Source of the DNA: Aplectana chamaeleonis | Taxonomy: Eukaryota > Nematoda > Chromadorea > Rhabditida > Cosmocercidae | Direction: 5' to 3' | Assembly: GCA_029168955.1 (NCBI GenBank) | Contig: JAPDOI010000379.1 | Span: 1-64,000, forward strand | Length of the DNA stretch: 64,000 nucleotides | Part shown: one piece after another, positions 51,840-63,889 of the stretch | Layout of the letters: the number at the start of each line of letters is the position of its first letter | Numbering within the stretch: position 1 is the stretch's first letter | Notes under the pieces: generated by a model | The model's database searches: none | What the model was told of the DNA's origin: nothing | The model's input: the letters and a program-made list of their open reading frames with translations, nothing else | Translations under genes and position numbers: made by a program

Positions 51840-54800
51840 CTGAAGTTTCATGCAGAAAGTCTAAGGAAAACTCAGCTTATTCAGCGCCCAGCAAAGGAGC
51901 CGCAAGCTCAGATTTTTGTTGCGAGAAAAGCTAACTCTTGCTCACAATTTGAGTAGGCGAGTCTTTCAGAGTCGGTCCTCAGGTAAAAGTAGTTGTCGAG
52001 AATCGGTCGACAATCAAGAAGTTGTCCAGAAAGTTGATAGAGGTTGTCTAGAATTCCGGGATTCGCAGTATTTCTCCAGAATTGCGGCCGATTTGTTCGG
52101 AATTTCGGAGAAAGTTGCCGAGAAATCGGGGGAACCAGTGTTTGCCGAGAATTCGGACAGATTTCTCGACAACTCCTTCCGAAATTGAGGATGTGTTTCG
52201 AATAAGTCGAAAATTTCCCAAGAATTCAGGCCATCACTCCAGACCCCTCTTTACACCACATTCTTCAAACGTGGCGGCTGCTATTTTTGTTATTTTCTTT
52301 TTGTGTGGGTCCTCTGTGGTTTTTCTCTTTTTTTTTCTCCATTCTTCTATCTGGTTATCAATTATAATGTATTTAACCGATTTCTTTGATATCAAACTCG
52401 TTTTTTTTTGGATTTTCATCTTATGAAAATAGCGAACATACCAAAACATGGGATTTTCAAGTGAGTGAATTTCGAGAGTTCACGAGCTTTCAAGTACTGA
52501 TCTTTTTACGATGATCGGTAGTTGCAGCAGTCGGATTTAAAGTACATTATTCAAGAAGTTACCTAAAAAGTATCAGAATAATGTTCGAAATTAAGAATGT
52601 TCATTCGAATAGATCTCGGGTGATTCAGTTCTGACCGAAATATGCTTCTCTAAACCTTGCAATAGTTGTTTAGCATTATGTTGGTGTACAATAAGTGGAC
52701 TTCTGGTGGATCCACACTTGCAGCTAGCAGTTTGGCCGCTGGGTGCAGGTGTGATCCCCCGGAAGTCGACAATTTTGAAAACTAGGAGCCACGAGAGTAG
52801 GATATTTGAGTCCATCGTGGTAGATTTACTCTATATACAAACTTTCACCGCCTGAGATGGAGGCTAAACACCGCTACAGTACATTGGCTCACACCTTTCT
52901 CAGGTGTGGTCCCCGGAAGTCGAGAACTTAGAAAAAAGTCGAGAACTTAGAAAACTAGGAGTTAGGAGAGTAGGATATTTGAGTCCAGCGTGGTCAATTT
53001 ACTCTCTGCTCAAACTTTCACTGTCTTGAGTAATTCCGAAGACCGCTCTACTGATAGCGCACTGGGGCTGGGCAAGGCCAATAGCAGCCCATGTTGAGCG
53101 ATTTTGTAGACCCTTAGCATATACCTTGCCTCTCCTTAACGTCCATAGAGCGAGCCAAGTCGGGAATTCGCCAAACAAAGTTTTGTGAAGCCGTTTTCGT
53201 GGGCTTCACCGACCGTTGTAATCAACGGTTGGGCTTGAGCCCCAATTTTTGGTAAGTACATATAGTTGTGTATTTGTATAACTGTGTGTTAAATTTCGAG
53301 AATCAGGCAAGAAGTTGTCGGGAATTGATCAAGAAGTTGTCGAGAATTGGGCGAAAAGTTGTCCAGAATTCTCTAGAGTCTGCGAAAGCTGTCCTGCATT
53401 CGTACGCCTGCAGGACAACTTTTCGTCCGATTCCCGACAACCAGTTTTACCTGAGTCAATGAACTCCTAATACCACTTTCGGTGACCACTCTCTACCCTT
53501 AATAGAAGATTAACGTGTTACTAAAGAGCTGCATGTTACTTGCTTGCTCTACCATAAGTTTCGTGTACTTCACATGAGATGAGATTTGCTGTATGCAACT
53601 TGTTTGCTGAGCTTTCACAGTACGTAAATTGCTTACAGTTTCCTGATTTGACCAAGCACAACCAGAGAAACAGTGATGCGGAATGAAACTAAAAATGGTC
53701 GCGCCGTTTTAATAAGCTTATTTTGAATGCTATTTAATTGCATGCTCTAAGGCGAGTTGTGACTTGCACGATTTTACAAATGTGTTGCGTGCAACTTGTT
53801 TCCTGCGTTCCATGTTGCATGTAACCTGTTTCCTAACTCGATCAACTGGATGGACAGGCAGTAAAAGCCTTGTCATTTGCTCACAAATATTCTCTGAAAA
53901 CTCTTCCATGAACTGGAAACCGTGCGGACATTTTGACCTGAACTAGTTTCAGCTAAATTAATAGATTGGAAATTTAGAATGTTTTGTCTCACTTATATTC
54001 ATATGGGCAAGAGAGTGAAGGAACTTTTGTACCACCCTGTACACCAGCTCCAATAACATTCGCATCACGCCTTCGCACAACAAATCGGGAAGCTCACCTC
54101 AAGTATGTCCTCGCCATCGCGATTGTTGCCCTCCAGTTCGCAGCGAGAGTCCTGACGAATGGTCGAGTTGGGAAGCTTCCATTGAAATTCCTGAACGCTA
54201 CTGGATTCATTCTCAAGTGAGGCGTTCAATCATCAGATGACATCATCTGGCACCTCAAGTCTACTTTTATCATAATACCTGGCTATAAGGACAAAAGTCG
54301 GCTAGCTCGACAGTTCCTCCGTAGTGTTTCGCACCTTCTGCCGACACGCCTTCAATTCGTGCAAAGTTTCGAAACTGCACGGGTAGCTCCTGAATGCTTT
54401 CCGTTTCGTGGCGGGGCTGTAGATATCTACACTTCCTGGAAATTTATTCATGTTTGACAGATACTCACCTTTTTGTACGGCACAAGATTACAAATGGCTA
54501 GTGAATCCCTCTGAGAAGTGCACCTATATAATGAATGCGTAAAGTTATTACTGCGGTACAGATAATGAATCACTCTTCTCATGAACGGTCGTCAACCACA
54601 AACCTAGCCACTCCAAGCGATTTCCGTCCATCGTGCTTGATTTCGTTGCAAAACGGGGTAGGCAGCTCACCACTGAAAGAAGTTGATATCCTGCTCATCT
54701 ACTGTGTATGAAGCGCTAATCTGTGTTAACTACTATCTTTGTAGACTGGAAAGAGTATAGGCCTAGGGAGTATTGTAGGAGAAGGAGTGGTCTATGGACC

Positions 54801-57800
54801 TCTGTATTCTCGGGTGTCCTTAGTGGGGGCAGCTGTGTTTGATAAGGGTGCTTCCGAGAACTCCTTCCCTTGGGTCCAGAAAAAAAAGATTACAAACAAT
54901 TCTGAACAAGCGAACAAGAATCCGAAATCTCCATGAGACCTACCTTTGTACCTTTCTTTCAATCCATTCGCCGCAACTCTTCTTCACAAAATCACAGCCC
55001 AGTTTTCTTCCCCAGTGGAGTTCTTCTGCTTTTCTGAACATTCTCAAGAATAAAGATCACCTATCGTAAATTATGATCTCTTCCAGTTATAGAAAGCACA
55101 TACTCATAGTTTGGCTTGTACCATCCACTGTCCTCAAGTAGGGCCAGTGTCATGCGCGAGTAGACTGGATTCTGGGTATGTGTACCGGTCATGGCCTCAT
55201 TCTGAATAGACACCATCCTTGTCCAATTTTTTTCCATATAACAGAAAATCTAAAGTCAGGAATTTGGAGGCCACACCTCAAAAACCCGCTTCTCCCAGTG
55301 TGTGAGCGCTGTGCCGTCGCCACCCTGGTTCTCGAGTTCTGCTCCTTCAAGACTATCGCAGGCGAAGTGCCGGCGAACCTCATCCACCACCCGCGGCGTG
55401 ACCATCATTTGAACCGGATGCACAACCTGAAGCGAAAAGAGGTGATTTTGAATTCAACGTTTTCTTGATTCCATGAAAGTGGCTAGGCTAGACAGTAGGA
55501 ATCCCTCATACAAGTCCAGGTTTCAGCACTGGGGCAGGGAATCGAGCCCGTCTTCTTCAGTGGTTTCTTGACAAGTGGCTGGCAACGGGCAACCCCAACA
55601 GTCGATTTACCCGAAAGCCGAACACTGTTTTCGTTGGAACTTTGACATTAACATACTCCAAGGTTTGGAGCCAATAGTTCTGTGGAGAGGTGCAAAGTGA
55701 TATGAACTCACAATAGCCGCCTGTTTTAGCTTGCACATCTTTCCTGACGTCTCTCCCACTCTGTTGCCTTCATACGTATTGATTATGTACTATTGCGTCG
55801 AGTTGTTGAAATTGATTGGCGTGCAGCCAGCCCGCTCACGTGCCCACACTTACCGGCGTTTCAACACGCCACAGGTTTGGTGGGCATATAATGTAAATGT
55901 TGCGAATGTTGTAAATGTTGTAATGTTGCGAAAAGTTTCCATGCTCAGATGGACAAGTACAATAGTTACCTTGGGAAGAAAAAGATCGATTTGGGAGACA
56001 GGAACTTCTATAGGTATCTAAATTCAAAGTTGCAAGAAAAGAGTCAAATCGGTTGGCTTAGAAAGAGTGCTTTCCTGGCGACTTCGGCGTATGATAAGGC
56101 TAACAGGTTAGCTGACCAATTCGTGGAAGAATTCCAATCAGACAACGGGAACAGTCCATCTTCGTCATTCTTCGGTACTCAGCCTATGGCGGATTTTTCT
56201 TGATTCCATTCAACGAAATTGCAGGAATTGCTGAAAAAGTGGCCTAAATCTTTCCCGGTCACCCCTGATTTCGTTCCTCTTTTTTTCATTCAAAAAGTTG
56301 CACCAGTTATTTGTGGTCCCTTGGTCTATATCTACAACCAGTCTATGATGTATGGTGAAGTTCCAGCTCGCTGGAAGCACTCCTTTGTTACACCTTTATT
56401 GAAGAAAGAGCCGGCCGCTGATCCAGGGAATTATAGGCCAGTTAGTATCACCTCACTGTTCTGCAGGCTGTTCGAGAAGGTGCTGAAGGATCACATAGTC
56501 CTACACCTCTTTTCGCAAAATATCGTTCCTATGAGCCAGCATGGTTTTGTCCCGGGAAGGTCTGTAGAAACGAACCTTCTGGAATGCATAAATGATTGGA
56601 CGGAGGCCCTCGACAAGAAGTGCAGTTGCAATGTCATCTACTTTGACTTTGCAAAAGCATTTGATCGTGTCTCGCACTCGAAACAGCTGTCAAAACTACG
56701 ATATCTGAGGTTTCATCCGATATTGATAGAATGGCTCGCCCAATTCTTATCTAGTAGAACGTTTCAGGTGAGAGTCGAGGATTGCTATTCTGAGATGAAA
56801 AAACATAGAGAGCGGGGTGCCGCAAGGGGGTGTATTACCACCAATATTGTTTAGTATTTTCACAGCGGACATTCCTATCATTTTTCGGGACAAAGCTGTT
56901 ACAACGAAATTCTATGCGGACGACATAAAACTTTACAAAGTGATTTCTGAGCCACTCGAAACCCAAGTGCTATAGGAGGCTATTGACTTGATGGTTGGCT
57001 GGGCGAAGGAATGGCAGCTGCCCCTCGCGCCACAAAAGACGGTATTCATGCGAATTCAAGTGAATTCAGAACCCATGACACATTTCTATACGTGCGATGG
57101 CCTCGCGCTCCCAGGGGTTGAATCTGTTCGAGATCTTGGCTTCCACTATAACAGTAAATTGGATTTCTCTGAGCATATCAGAATGAAATGTCAGTCGGCT
57201 CACAGGCGTATTTTCCAAATTTTCAAGGGAATGTCCACAAAAAAACAAGCAGGTTTTGCTACGAGCGTGCAAGACCTACATAAGGCCTATTGCGGAATCT
57301 GGATCAGTAGTTTTTCTCCGTACACGAAAAAGAATATTGGAGCGCTTGAAAAAGTCCAGAATAGTTTCACTCGTAAACTAGTATTCCCTATTGGTGGCTT
57401 CTTGAATGCCAAAATACCCAGGGCGCATATAAGAAACAAGTATTTTGGGCTAACTACGCTAGATTCTAGACGGAAAGTATTTGACATTTGCATGGTCCAC
57501 AAGCTTCTCGGGAATAGGGGCATTTTCAGTCTTAAACCCTATTTTAACTTGGTCGAATCGAACACTAGGGGTGAGAGAACGAAAATATTGCTCAGCCTTT
57601 TAACAGTGTGAGGGTGAGATCATTTCCACATCGGTCTGCTAGTTCATATTTGAAAATAACGAGAAGGGTCTCTGGTACTCTCCCTTTGGGTCAGTTCAGA
57701 CGGCAGATCTCAAGGATTTTACTCTTCTGAAATTTAGCATAATTTTCCTCTTTTTTTCAGGAGGGATCGGTTTGGCTTTAGTTTTTTTTCTCTCATTTAT

Positions 57801-60800
57801 CGGCCATTTTTTTCTGTGTTTGAGTGTTTTCTTATTGCTTGCTTTGTATTTGTGATTTTTTCGCGCATTTGCCTTATGTAAATGTAATGAACATAAACAT
57901 AAACATAAACACACTCTTTTTGCGGGTCGGCGCACGATTCAAATAATTGTTCTTGCCCATAGATGACGAAGCCTTCCTTTCGTTTTAAAGATTTTTGAAC
58001 CATTCCCGCTTGTTCAAACGGCTGCTCACTGGTCAAAATCTGGTCGAATCTTTCGCCTTTACCGAAATGATGTAAACGAATGGGTCAACAAACGCCCTGA
58101 TTCATGCTGTTTCAAGAGCAACAGGGAAATGTTTCTCACCAGCTTCATTTGCTTCTACTGATTCTTTCAATTACCCAACCTTTTTTTTGATAGACCCCAC
58201 AAGCTGCGGTGCTCTTTCGGAATAGACGACCCACTAAAAAATACAATTAAACTAGCAATTGTTTGGGCATGATCTACCGCTCGGTTGGTCACATCAAACA
58301 GTTCAGTGTACTTGAAAAAGACTAAATCATTCGACGGCTTCAGTGGAATGATCATTTCTCAAGAAATTTCTGTAGTGGGTCGTCTATTCCGAAAGAGTAC
58401 CCAAGCTGCTGGCTACAGCGAAACTAGGTATGTAAACTATAACCATTTATCTTTGTTCCCTGATTCAATGAGCAGTAACTCCCTAAAAGCCCCAAGCAAA
58501 ACTTCAGATCTTATAAATAGAGGCACATTTTTGCAGGCGAGAACTTTAGTTTGATTCCAGATTTTTTCAGTCAATCTGAATGTACACATATTGAAACTTC
58601 CAAGTTCTTTTCATCGTTTGTGATTTACCAATAAACTATCACTATTATTCAACGTCCCATCTCCTCCTCCCCTGCTGGCTGCTCTGTGCGCACCAACTAT
58701 ACTACCGGAAGCTAACAACGAACTCTAAAAGGACTGCGTTTTTTCACATTAAAAAGGGTTATTATAACTTTCAATATAATTTTTCACATTATTCTGCGAA
58801 ATGCCTTGAAACCCCTCACAGAGTTCCATATGCGAGGGCAGATTACAAACTTTCAGAGACAAACAGTTCGACGTGATCTTAAAGACACAGTCCAAGCTCA
58901 GAATCGATTTTTCGTATTTCAGCCTATCTTGGAGAAAATTTCACGATGATCACAGTGGAGTCTATAAAATCGCTCAGAACTCACTACGAATTAAATTACG
59001 GCTCCTTAAAATTTTGAATTTGAACTGGTAGAACTTCGCGGACGAGTTGTCTGCAGCCTGTATTTTCTGGTTATTCGCAGCCATCATTCTGAATAAGGTC
59101 ACAATATAAAGCCAGGCCAAAAACAAAAGGAAGAACATAGATTTTGAACACAATCATTCGCGCGTCTCTTCCCAATTGAGCTCGGAAACCTGCCAGTGGG
59201 CGTTGCCCATTTTTTCTTTCAAGGGGGCGTGGCCGACTTTTTCCTAGCTCCTTCTCGCTTATTTGAGTGAATTGAGATTTCGCCCTTGGCAGGTTTGCTA
59301 TAGACGGCGACCGGACCAAAATATCAAAAATTACCTCTGAGGCTGGACAGTGCCTTCAAAGAAGGCATCAGATTTCTGCTGCTCAGTTAGTGCTAAAACA
59401 CTCACCGTGCCCTCCCCTGTCCACCAATCCTCCCTGAGCACAGTGTCGATGGTATTCCTATCCCAATCGTAGTATCCAAACTCCTTGTTGAACGAAGTCG
59501 GCTTCCCGTAGCGATTTCTGAAACACCAATGCAAGATCAATAACATAGTTTCCCCTTCGAGATAACTAATTGCCCTCACCTTTTTGTCCGCGGTTTTCCA
59601 TTCTCATCCCGGAAGAAAGCATAGAGTCCGACACTGAATCCCAGTGCATGAAGAATCTCATGCTTAACCGTTGAGAAGAGAATTTCCCGATCATGACGAT
59701 GTGTTGACAGCGCTGACGGGCACAGATTAACATACCCAGCGACTGGTCTGAAAACTAATTAATAAGCATATCTTACAAGGGAACCACAATAAGTCATAGT
59801 GACCATTCCAAATGAAATGTACTTTTCTAAAACCATTTTCGGACGAAAAGTCCGAATGTGCCCATCGCAGCTGCCTAGACCCACTCTGAAAGAAGTTATG
59901 ATCGTTTTTTTAAGCTTGGAGGCAAGGTATGGGTACCCCCCATGGAATTTTTAGGGTGTTTTTGAATTTTTCCTTACCTTACCTTGCCGCGAAGCTTTGA
60001 AAAACGCTAATAACTTTTTTCAGAGTGGGTCTGCTGCGATTGGCATATTCGGACTTTTCGTCCGAAAATGGTTCTAGAAAAGTGCATTCCATTTGGAATG
60101 GTCACTATGACTTATTGTGGTTCCCCTGTTAGGGCAAAAAACGCAGCATATGCAGCCATTGTCCTCTGTTTACCTGTCCAGGAGCGCTTCCTGCTGACAA
60201 TGAGCCGCATACGCAAGCGTATCAACACTATCGCATCGCTTCGTGGAAATCGCCGTCACATACAGTATGAAGTCAGCATCCCTGCAAGAGACCTGTGATA
60301 TGAGTGATCCTACTATAATATAGATAGCTACGACATGCAAAATATTGGATACGGCGAAAATTCACTGAGTGGTGGATATTCCGGAATCTTCTTAAACGTT
60401 ATTTTCTCTGTGCTCTCCCCTTTGTATGTACTAATTCGTATTCTGCAACTTTCTCCCATTGTGTAGAAGGTTCTAGAAGGTCTAGTCGAAGCGTTCAAAA
60501 GCAGAGGTCGTTGTTGTCATTGTGATCGGTGGTTCATCGCTGGTTTTTCACGATAAGATTCTACTACTATTCATTGTCTCTCCACTCCACATGCACAATT
60601 CAAAGACCCAACCCAAAAATTGTCCCCCACTTGCGTTCGCCTTCATACTTCCTATCGCCACTCTGAGAGTTTTTGCCAAGATAAGGCCGAGAAATAGCCC
60701 ACCAGGCCCTGCAGCTGCTCCTGGCGGACTGTTTCTCGGTTGTTTCTCGGCTGATCCGTGGCGAGCATTTTTTGGCGGCTTTTTCGCGGCGAGCATTCGG

Positions 60801-62979
60801 CGGTTCTTTCCCAGCTACTACGAAATGTTTGGCCGAGAAATTGCCCACCACGCTCCGCAGCGGCTCATGGAGGGCTATTTCGCGGCTATTGCTCGGCCTT
60901 TCACCAAATGGACAAGAAGTAGCCGACAAATAGCCGAGATATACATGAAAAATAACCAAAAGTAATCAAGACGCAACACCCGCCGGCTCTCCGAACCACC
61001 ATCCGGGGCCGCCAGCTGTTGGAGAGCATTACTCCTAGGCTACCTGGAAAGCATTACTTCTCGGATATCTTGCGGCAAACACTATTTGGCGGCAATCACG
61101 CGGCAAGCAGGCATTACGCAGCTATTTCTCGGCCAAAACTCTCAGAACACGATGTAGTGTTCCGATAAAGGCTGGATTACTGCCTTCGGCCCCGTCAGAC
61201 TTGGTCGAGAAACCGACTGAGCCCAGGGCAGAAAATCAACCTCGGGTGCATTGACCCTGCCTGTGTGCGCGCGTGGAACACCAGTATCGAACGGACAGCA
61301 AACGCAAGCAGACGGTCGCAGACCTCATTGAGTGGAATTTCTGCACCCGTCTGTCACTATTTCGGTGCGTATCGATCGAGTGGGACTCAGCCGATCGACC
61401 AACTTTTACGATGACCTTCTTGGGTAACCGAATTTGAGCGCTGGTTCACGAAGACTAGGAACTGGCCCTATGACCTCGCTGACACCTAACACGATGTTAC
61501 GCTGTCTGAAGCAACTAGCAGCGCCGCAACTGGCGCGAGGTTCACTGCGACGTCGCGGTAGGCTCTCTGAATCAGGACTACATAAGTCAGGAAGGTAACA
61601 AACTCACCTTACTCCCCGTCCTTCCTCGCCGGTGGTGTAGCAGTCATCTGACGAAATGCAGTAGGAGCATTCCTGAAGAGAATAATCTGAACCTTATTAA
61701 GAATTTTATTTCCAAGTCAGGAAGGGATTTCTTTGACCAACAGACTAACCAACAGATGTTCGGGTGGAATCACTGTCTCCCCGCAGGTTGTTGCTTCTCG
61801 ACAGCCTCGATCACATGCCACGACTTTTTTCTCGTTCCGATAGTAATAATAAGAAGAAATGCATTTTCTGAAAATAGCATACATTCCAATAAGAAAATTT
61901 TTCGTGTGAAGTGTGCTACCGTCGAAGCCTTATGGGTGCGTCGGTTCGAGCCACACGCAGAACATCCTCCCAGTAACCGGCTGCCTCCGGTAGAAGTGAA
62001 CTCTAGAAGAGCTAAGAATCGATTTCACAGAAAATAACATTTATCAAAAGGACTTTCTCGCACACGCACGCAATAGAATCGAGTAAATTTTCACTCAGAA
62101 ATGGAGTGTAGTTTGCATTTTGAAAATTTTCAGATCCCTAAAATTTCTTGACCCCATCTCCTGCTCCGATACTGATTTTTTTGCGATCACGGCTCTTATA
62201 TACAGCTAGGTCCTCTCCACAAGAAAAAAACATCTAAATCTCACTCGCGGCTGGCGCGGGCGGTTTAAATCTCATTGGCGGCTGACGGTGAGGTACTATC
62301 GTTCTCGAAGCCAAATTCCGGTCCTCAATTACGGACTACGGCTGTTGCTTCATGCGTCACGTGATAATCGTGCTGGGAGAAAGGTGAATCGTGCACGATT
62401 ATCACGTGTCGAATGCTTCAACAGCTGTAGTCCGCAAATGCGGACCGGAATTTGGCTCCAAGAACGACAGTAAGCTGATCAGCTGGGCTCTGTTTTTTTC
62501 TTGAGGAGGCGAGCCACTGACCTAACTATAGCGATGTTGGCCACGCGCACGGGTCATAAATCGATTGAAAACTTGTGTATTCCCAAAATGTTTCCATTAC
62601 TATCTATATGTGACCGCCAGTACTTGTACATAGAGTCCACGTATTCAACTTAGTCTGGTGAATGGACGGGGCTGCGACGGTAGATAGCCGCTCGCGATCG
62701 AAACCCTGTTGGCCAGTGATACCGCCAACACCGCATGACCAGTCCCCTGGTCCATCCGTCAGACTAAATATAACACGCAAACCATATGTACCTAACGCAA
62801 CTTTAAATCTGGGAACTCACATTTACAAATAACTGTTTCTCGCTGGGCAGATTCAGCACCGACTCGTCGTAATGCAAGTATATCCGAAGCGGTTCAAAAA
62901 CCGTCGGCGACTTCGTGGATCTTCTGGTCCGAGTCGGCTCAATCGGGACCTCAAGCAGAACGTCTTCGGCTCGCGGATT
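51322..62979 (-). CDS. Leishmanolysin-like zinc metallopeptidase (invadolysin type, M8)
   Basis: Exons read on the - strand, 5' to 3': 62979-62821, (61867)-61750, 61672-61608, 60281-60174, 59747-59580, 59517-59406, 55426-55277, 55201-55104, 55033-54944, 54672-54600, 54416-54279, 54190-54098, 51839-51735, 51655-51575, 51513-51322. The last thirteen sum to 1,473 bases (490 residues plus TAA) in one frame. Motifs are [35 protein letters not shown], the zinc site HEILHALGF, a third His in [13 protein letters not shown] (Met-turn), [17 protein letters not shown] and a Cys-rich C-terminal domain with ADFCPYSQ and [21 protein letters not shown]8 enzymes cut proteins at the cell surface or in vesicles; invadolysin acts in cell migration and lipid-droplet biology. 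The N-terminus, and perhaps an exon between 62,821 and 61,867, were not found. Confidence 0.93.
51960..53460. repeat. Degenerate repeats in an M8 peptidase intron
   Basis: Between exons at 54,098 and 51,839 two kinds of repeat occur. AAGAAGTTGTCGAGAATTGG-like phrases recur at 51,990-52,190 and 53,300-53,440. A segment of about 130 bp is present twice, at about 52,745-52,855 and 52,910-53,030 (CCCGGAAGTCGA, AAACTAGGAG, GAGAGTAGGATATTTGAGTC, TTTACTCTCTGCTCAAACTT). There is no coding content. Confidence 0.65.
54098..55426 (-). CDS. M8 peptidase exons: third histidine and middle region
   Basis: 55,426-55,277 supplies the third zinc ligand (VHPVQMM) and [20 protein letters not shown] with [10 protein letters not shown]. 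55,201-55,104 gives [12 protein letters not shown] and [15 protein letters not shown]. 55,033-54,944 gives [17 protein letters not shown]. 54,672-54,600 gives [19 protein letters not shown]; its donor, AGGTTT/gtggtt, was chosen for phase. 54,416-54,279 gives [16 protein letters not shown], and 54,190-54,098 gives [10 protein letters not shown]. Each junction is in phase. The matching motif order across the family makes this firm. Confidence 0.92.
55949..57611 (+). pseudogene. LINE reverse transcriptase, interrupted
   Basis: Open frames 55,949-56,203, 56,219-56,854, about 56,815-56,971 and 56,988-57,611 belong together. Motifs are [75 protein letters not shown] (first catalytic Asp), [15 protein letters not shown] and the catalytic [11 protein letters not shown]-terminal region follows with [17 protein letters not shown] and [14 protein letters not shown]. 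Disruptions are a stop near 56,201, a frameshift near 56,815 and TAG near 56,972. The endonuclease domain is absent. Confidence 0.9.
55949..57911 (+). mobile_element. CR1/Jockey-like LINE, 5'-truncated, with (ACATAA)n tail
   Basis: It lies in the M8 peptidase intron 55,427-59,405, opposite to the gene. The 3' end is marked by ATGAACATAAACATAAACAT at 57,888-57,911, the short tandem tail usual for CR1-type LINEs, rather than a poly-A. The coding part spans 55,949-57,611. There is no untranslated 5' region or ORF1 visible, so the copy is 5'-truncated. Confidence 0.85.
58198..58410. mobile_element. MITE with AGACGACCCACTA inverted ends, about 210 bp
   Basis: GTGCTCTTTCGGAATAGACG and ACCCACTA on the left pair with TAGTGGGT and CGTCTATTCCGAAAGAGTAC on the right, giving about 35-bp arms. 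It lies in the large M8 peptidase intron, downstream (in + coordinates) of the LINE. Confidence 0.85.
58883..59356. mobile_element. TTAA-type MITE near an M8 peptidase exon
   Basis: It begins TTAA/AGACACAGTCCAAGC and ends GGCTGGACAGTGCCTTCAA. The interior matches 4,888-5,130 and 5,940-6,160, and, reversed, 42,291-42,771. It ends about 50 bp from the splice donor of exon 59,517-59,406. Confidence 0.8.
59406..62979 (-). CDS. M8 peptidase exons: pro-region and catalytic core
   Basis: 62,979-62,821 encodes [20 protein letters not shown], the usual start of the conserved region. 61,750-61,867 encodes the Cys-rich turn and VIPPEHLL (its 5' splice site is uncertain). 61,672-61,608 gives [14 protein letters not shown]. 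60,281-60,174 gives [16 protein letters not shown]. 59,747-59,580 carries HEILHALGF, with the catalytic Glu and two zinc-binding His. 59,517-59,406 gives [18 protein letters not shown]. Phases agree from 61,672 onwards. A fold-back element fills the intron between the last-but-two and last-but-one of these exons. Confidence 0.92.
59777..60128. repeat. Fold-back element filling an M8 peptidase intron
   Basis: GGGAACCACAATAAGTCATA, GTGACCATTCCAAATG and ATTTTCGGACGAAAAGTCCG on the left are mirrored by CGGACTTTTCGTCCGAAAAT, CATTTGGAATGGTCAC and TATGACTTATTGTGGTTCCC on the right. The arms are about 130 bp. It occupies almost all of the 426-bp intron between the exon ending at 60,174 and the HEXXH exon starting at 59,747, leaving about 30-45 bp on each side. 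Confidence 0.9.
60660..61148 (+). mobile_element. CGGCTATTT-family element, third copy
   Basis: It starts CTCTGAGAGTTTTTGCC and ends GGCCAAAACTCTCAGA. It contains GGACAAGAAGTAGCCGA, TCAAGACGCAACACCCGCCG and CGAACCACCATCCGG as in 38,315-38,815. It is more diverged and lacks the middle GGGCGGGGCC block. It lies in the M8 intron between exons 61,608 and 60,281. Confidence 0.8.
62301..62467. mobile_element. MITE, GTCCGCAATTGCGGACTACGG family, copy 2
   Basis: GTTCTCGAAGCCAAATTCCG and CGGACTACGGCTGTTG are mirrored by CAACAGCTGTAGTCCG and CCGGAATTTGGCTCCAAGAA. The inner pair is TCACGTGATAATCGTG and CACGATTATCACGTG. This is the same family as 21,852-22,031. It sits in the M8 intron or gap between 62,821 and 61,867. 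Confidence 0.85.
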
Positions 62980-63718
62980 CTGTAAATGAAGAAGAATTCA
63001 GTGAGAGACGAACCAATATTTCTGAGAAAATCATCTATTTTTCTGTTCCTGTCCTGCTGTTTGTGCGCGACACCTTGGTAGGTTCTCCAAACCAGAACCG
63101 ACTGTTCATGTCTTTTCAAAGTAAATCTCTAGCTAATTGAATACGTTTTCCCTTCTCCGCAGCTATATCCGTTATGAATACCATCCCTGGTGGCAAGGTA
63201 CAGCCTCTATTCAATAGTTGTGTATGGGGACGCGGTGACGCACAAATGCGCTAATCGGGAGGCTACCGTAATCCGATAATAGTGCTGTGCTTATTGAAGT
63301 GTGTTTGTCGATGGCAGTGATGATGAACGTCATCGTCTAAACACAATACTGCGGCTGCACGGTCAGTGATTATCGTAACCGGATGCGCCGGGTCGTTACA
63401 GCAAATAATTGCGGGTTCTTTCAACATCGCACAAGGTGATTCCTCCATAGTTCCAATACCACCCCATATTCAGTTTTTAGGAAAAAAAAGAATCCTATCC
63501 AGCTCTTGTAGTATTTTCTGTTGGGCCCGACCGAAATCATTCACAAGGTTTAGGGAGTCACCGAAAATGACTCTGGGGTCTGAAAAGGGTAGGATGCTTG
63601 GACGAAGTAGCCATTTAAAATTTAAATAAAAGTTTCCTAAAGCATTTTGATGTCTTGAATATTTATTGCCTTTTTATGGCATAGTATTTGATGTCAATTA
63701 GCTGAGGAATGTACAGCG
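62980..63718. other. Upstream of the first recognised M8 exon; no supported exon
   Basis: The signal peptide and start codon of the - strand peptidase should lie here or beyond the window, but no exon with a convincing start, leader and in-phase donor is visible. The open frame at 62,853-63,119 is another frame of the known exon. Nothing else is supported. Confidence 0.4.
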
Positions 63719-63790
63719 GTGTCAATAGTGTAATGGTAACACTCTCGCCCGGAAAGCGATGCGATGCGGGTTCGATTCCTGCCTGAAACC
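63719..63790 (+). tRNA. tRNA-like sequence, probably a pseudogene
   Basis: Seventy-two bases can be folded as a cloverleaf. The acceptor stem has five of seven pairs (GTGTCAA with CTGAAAC), the D arm is GTGT/ACAC, the anticodon arm is TCGC/GCGA with loop CCGGAAA, and the T arm is GCGGG/CCTGC with loop TTCGATT. A-box (TAGTGTAATGG) and B-box (GGTTCGATTCC) promoter elements are intact, and TTTTT lies just downstream. Position 33 is C instead of the near-universal U, the acceptor has two mismatches, and a GGA (Ser) reading does not fit the short variable loop. So it is probably a decayed copy or SINE-like head. Confidence 0.55.
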
Positions 63791-63889
63791 TAATTTTTGT
63801 GTCCAGCTCAGAAACCTTGTGATATATCCAACAGCAATTTTTGGATGTAGAATTCAAAATTCCGAACGGATATAGAAGCGTTTTCAAGG

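Noticed and set aside
52591..52815. Minus-strand frame [20 protein letters not shown] as an M8 peptidase exon
   Set aside because: It does not match the family and is not needed; exons 54,098 and 51,839 join in phase and in motif order without it.
62853..63119. 88-codon minus-strand frame as the N-terminus of the M8 peptidase
   Set aside because: It is a different frame of exon 62,979-62,821. The exon's own frame has the conserved [12 protein letters not shown] motif and correct phase.
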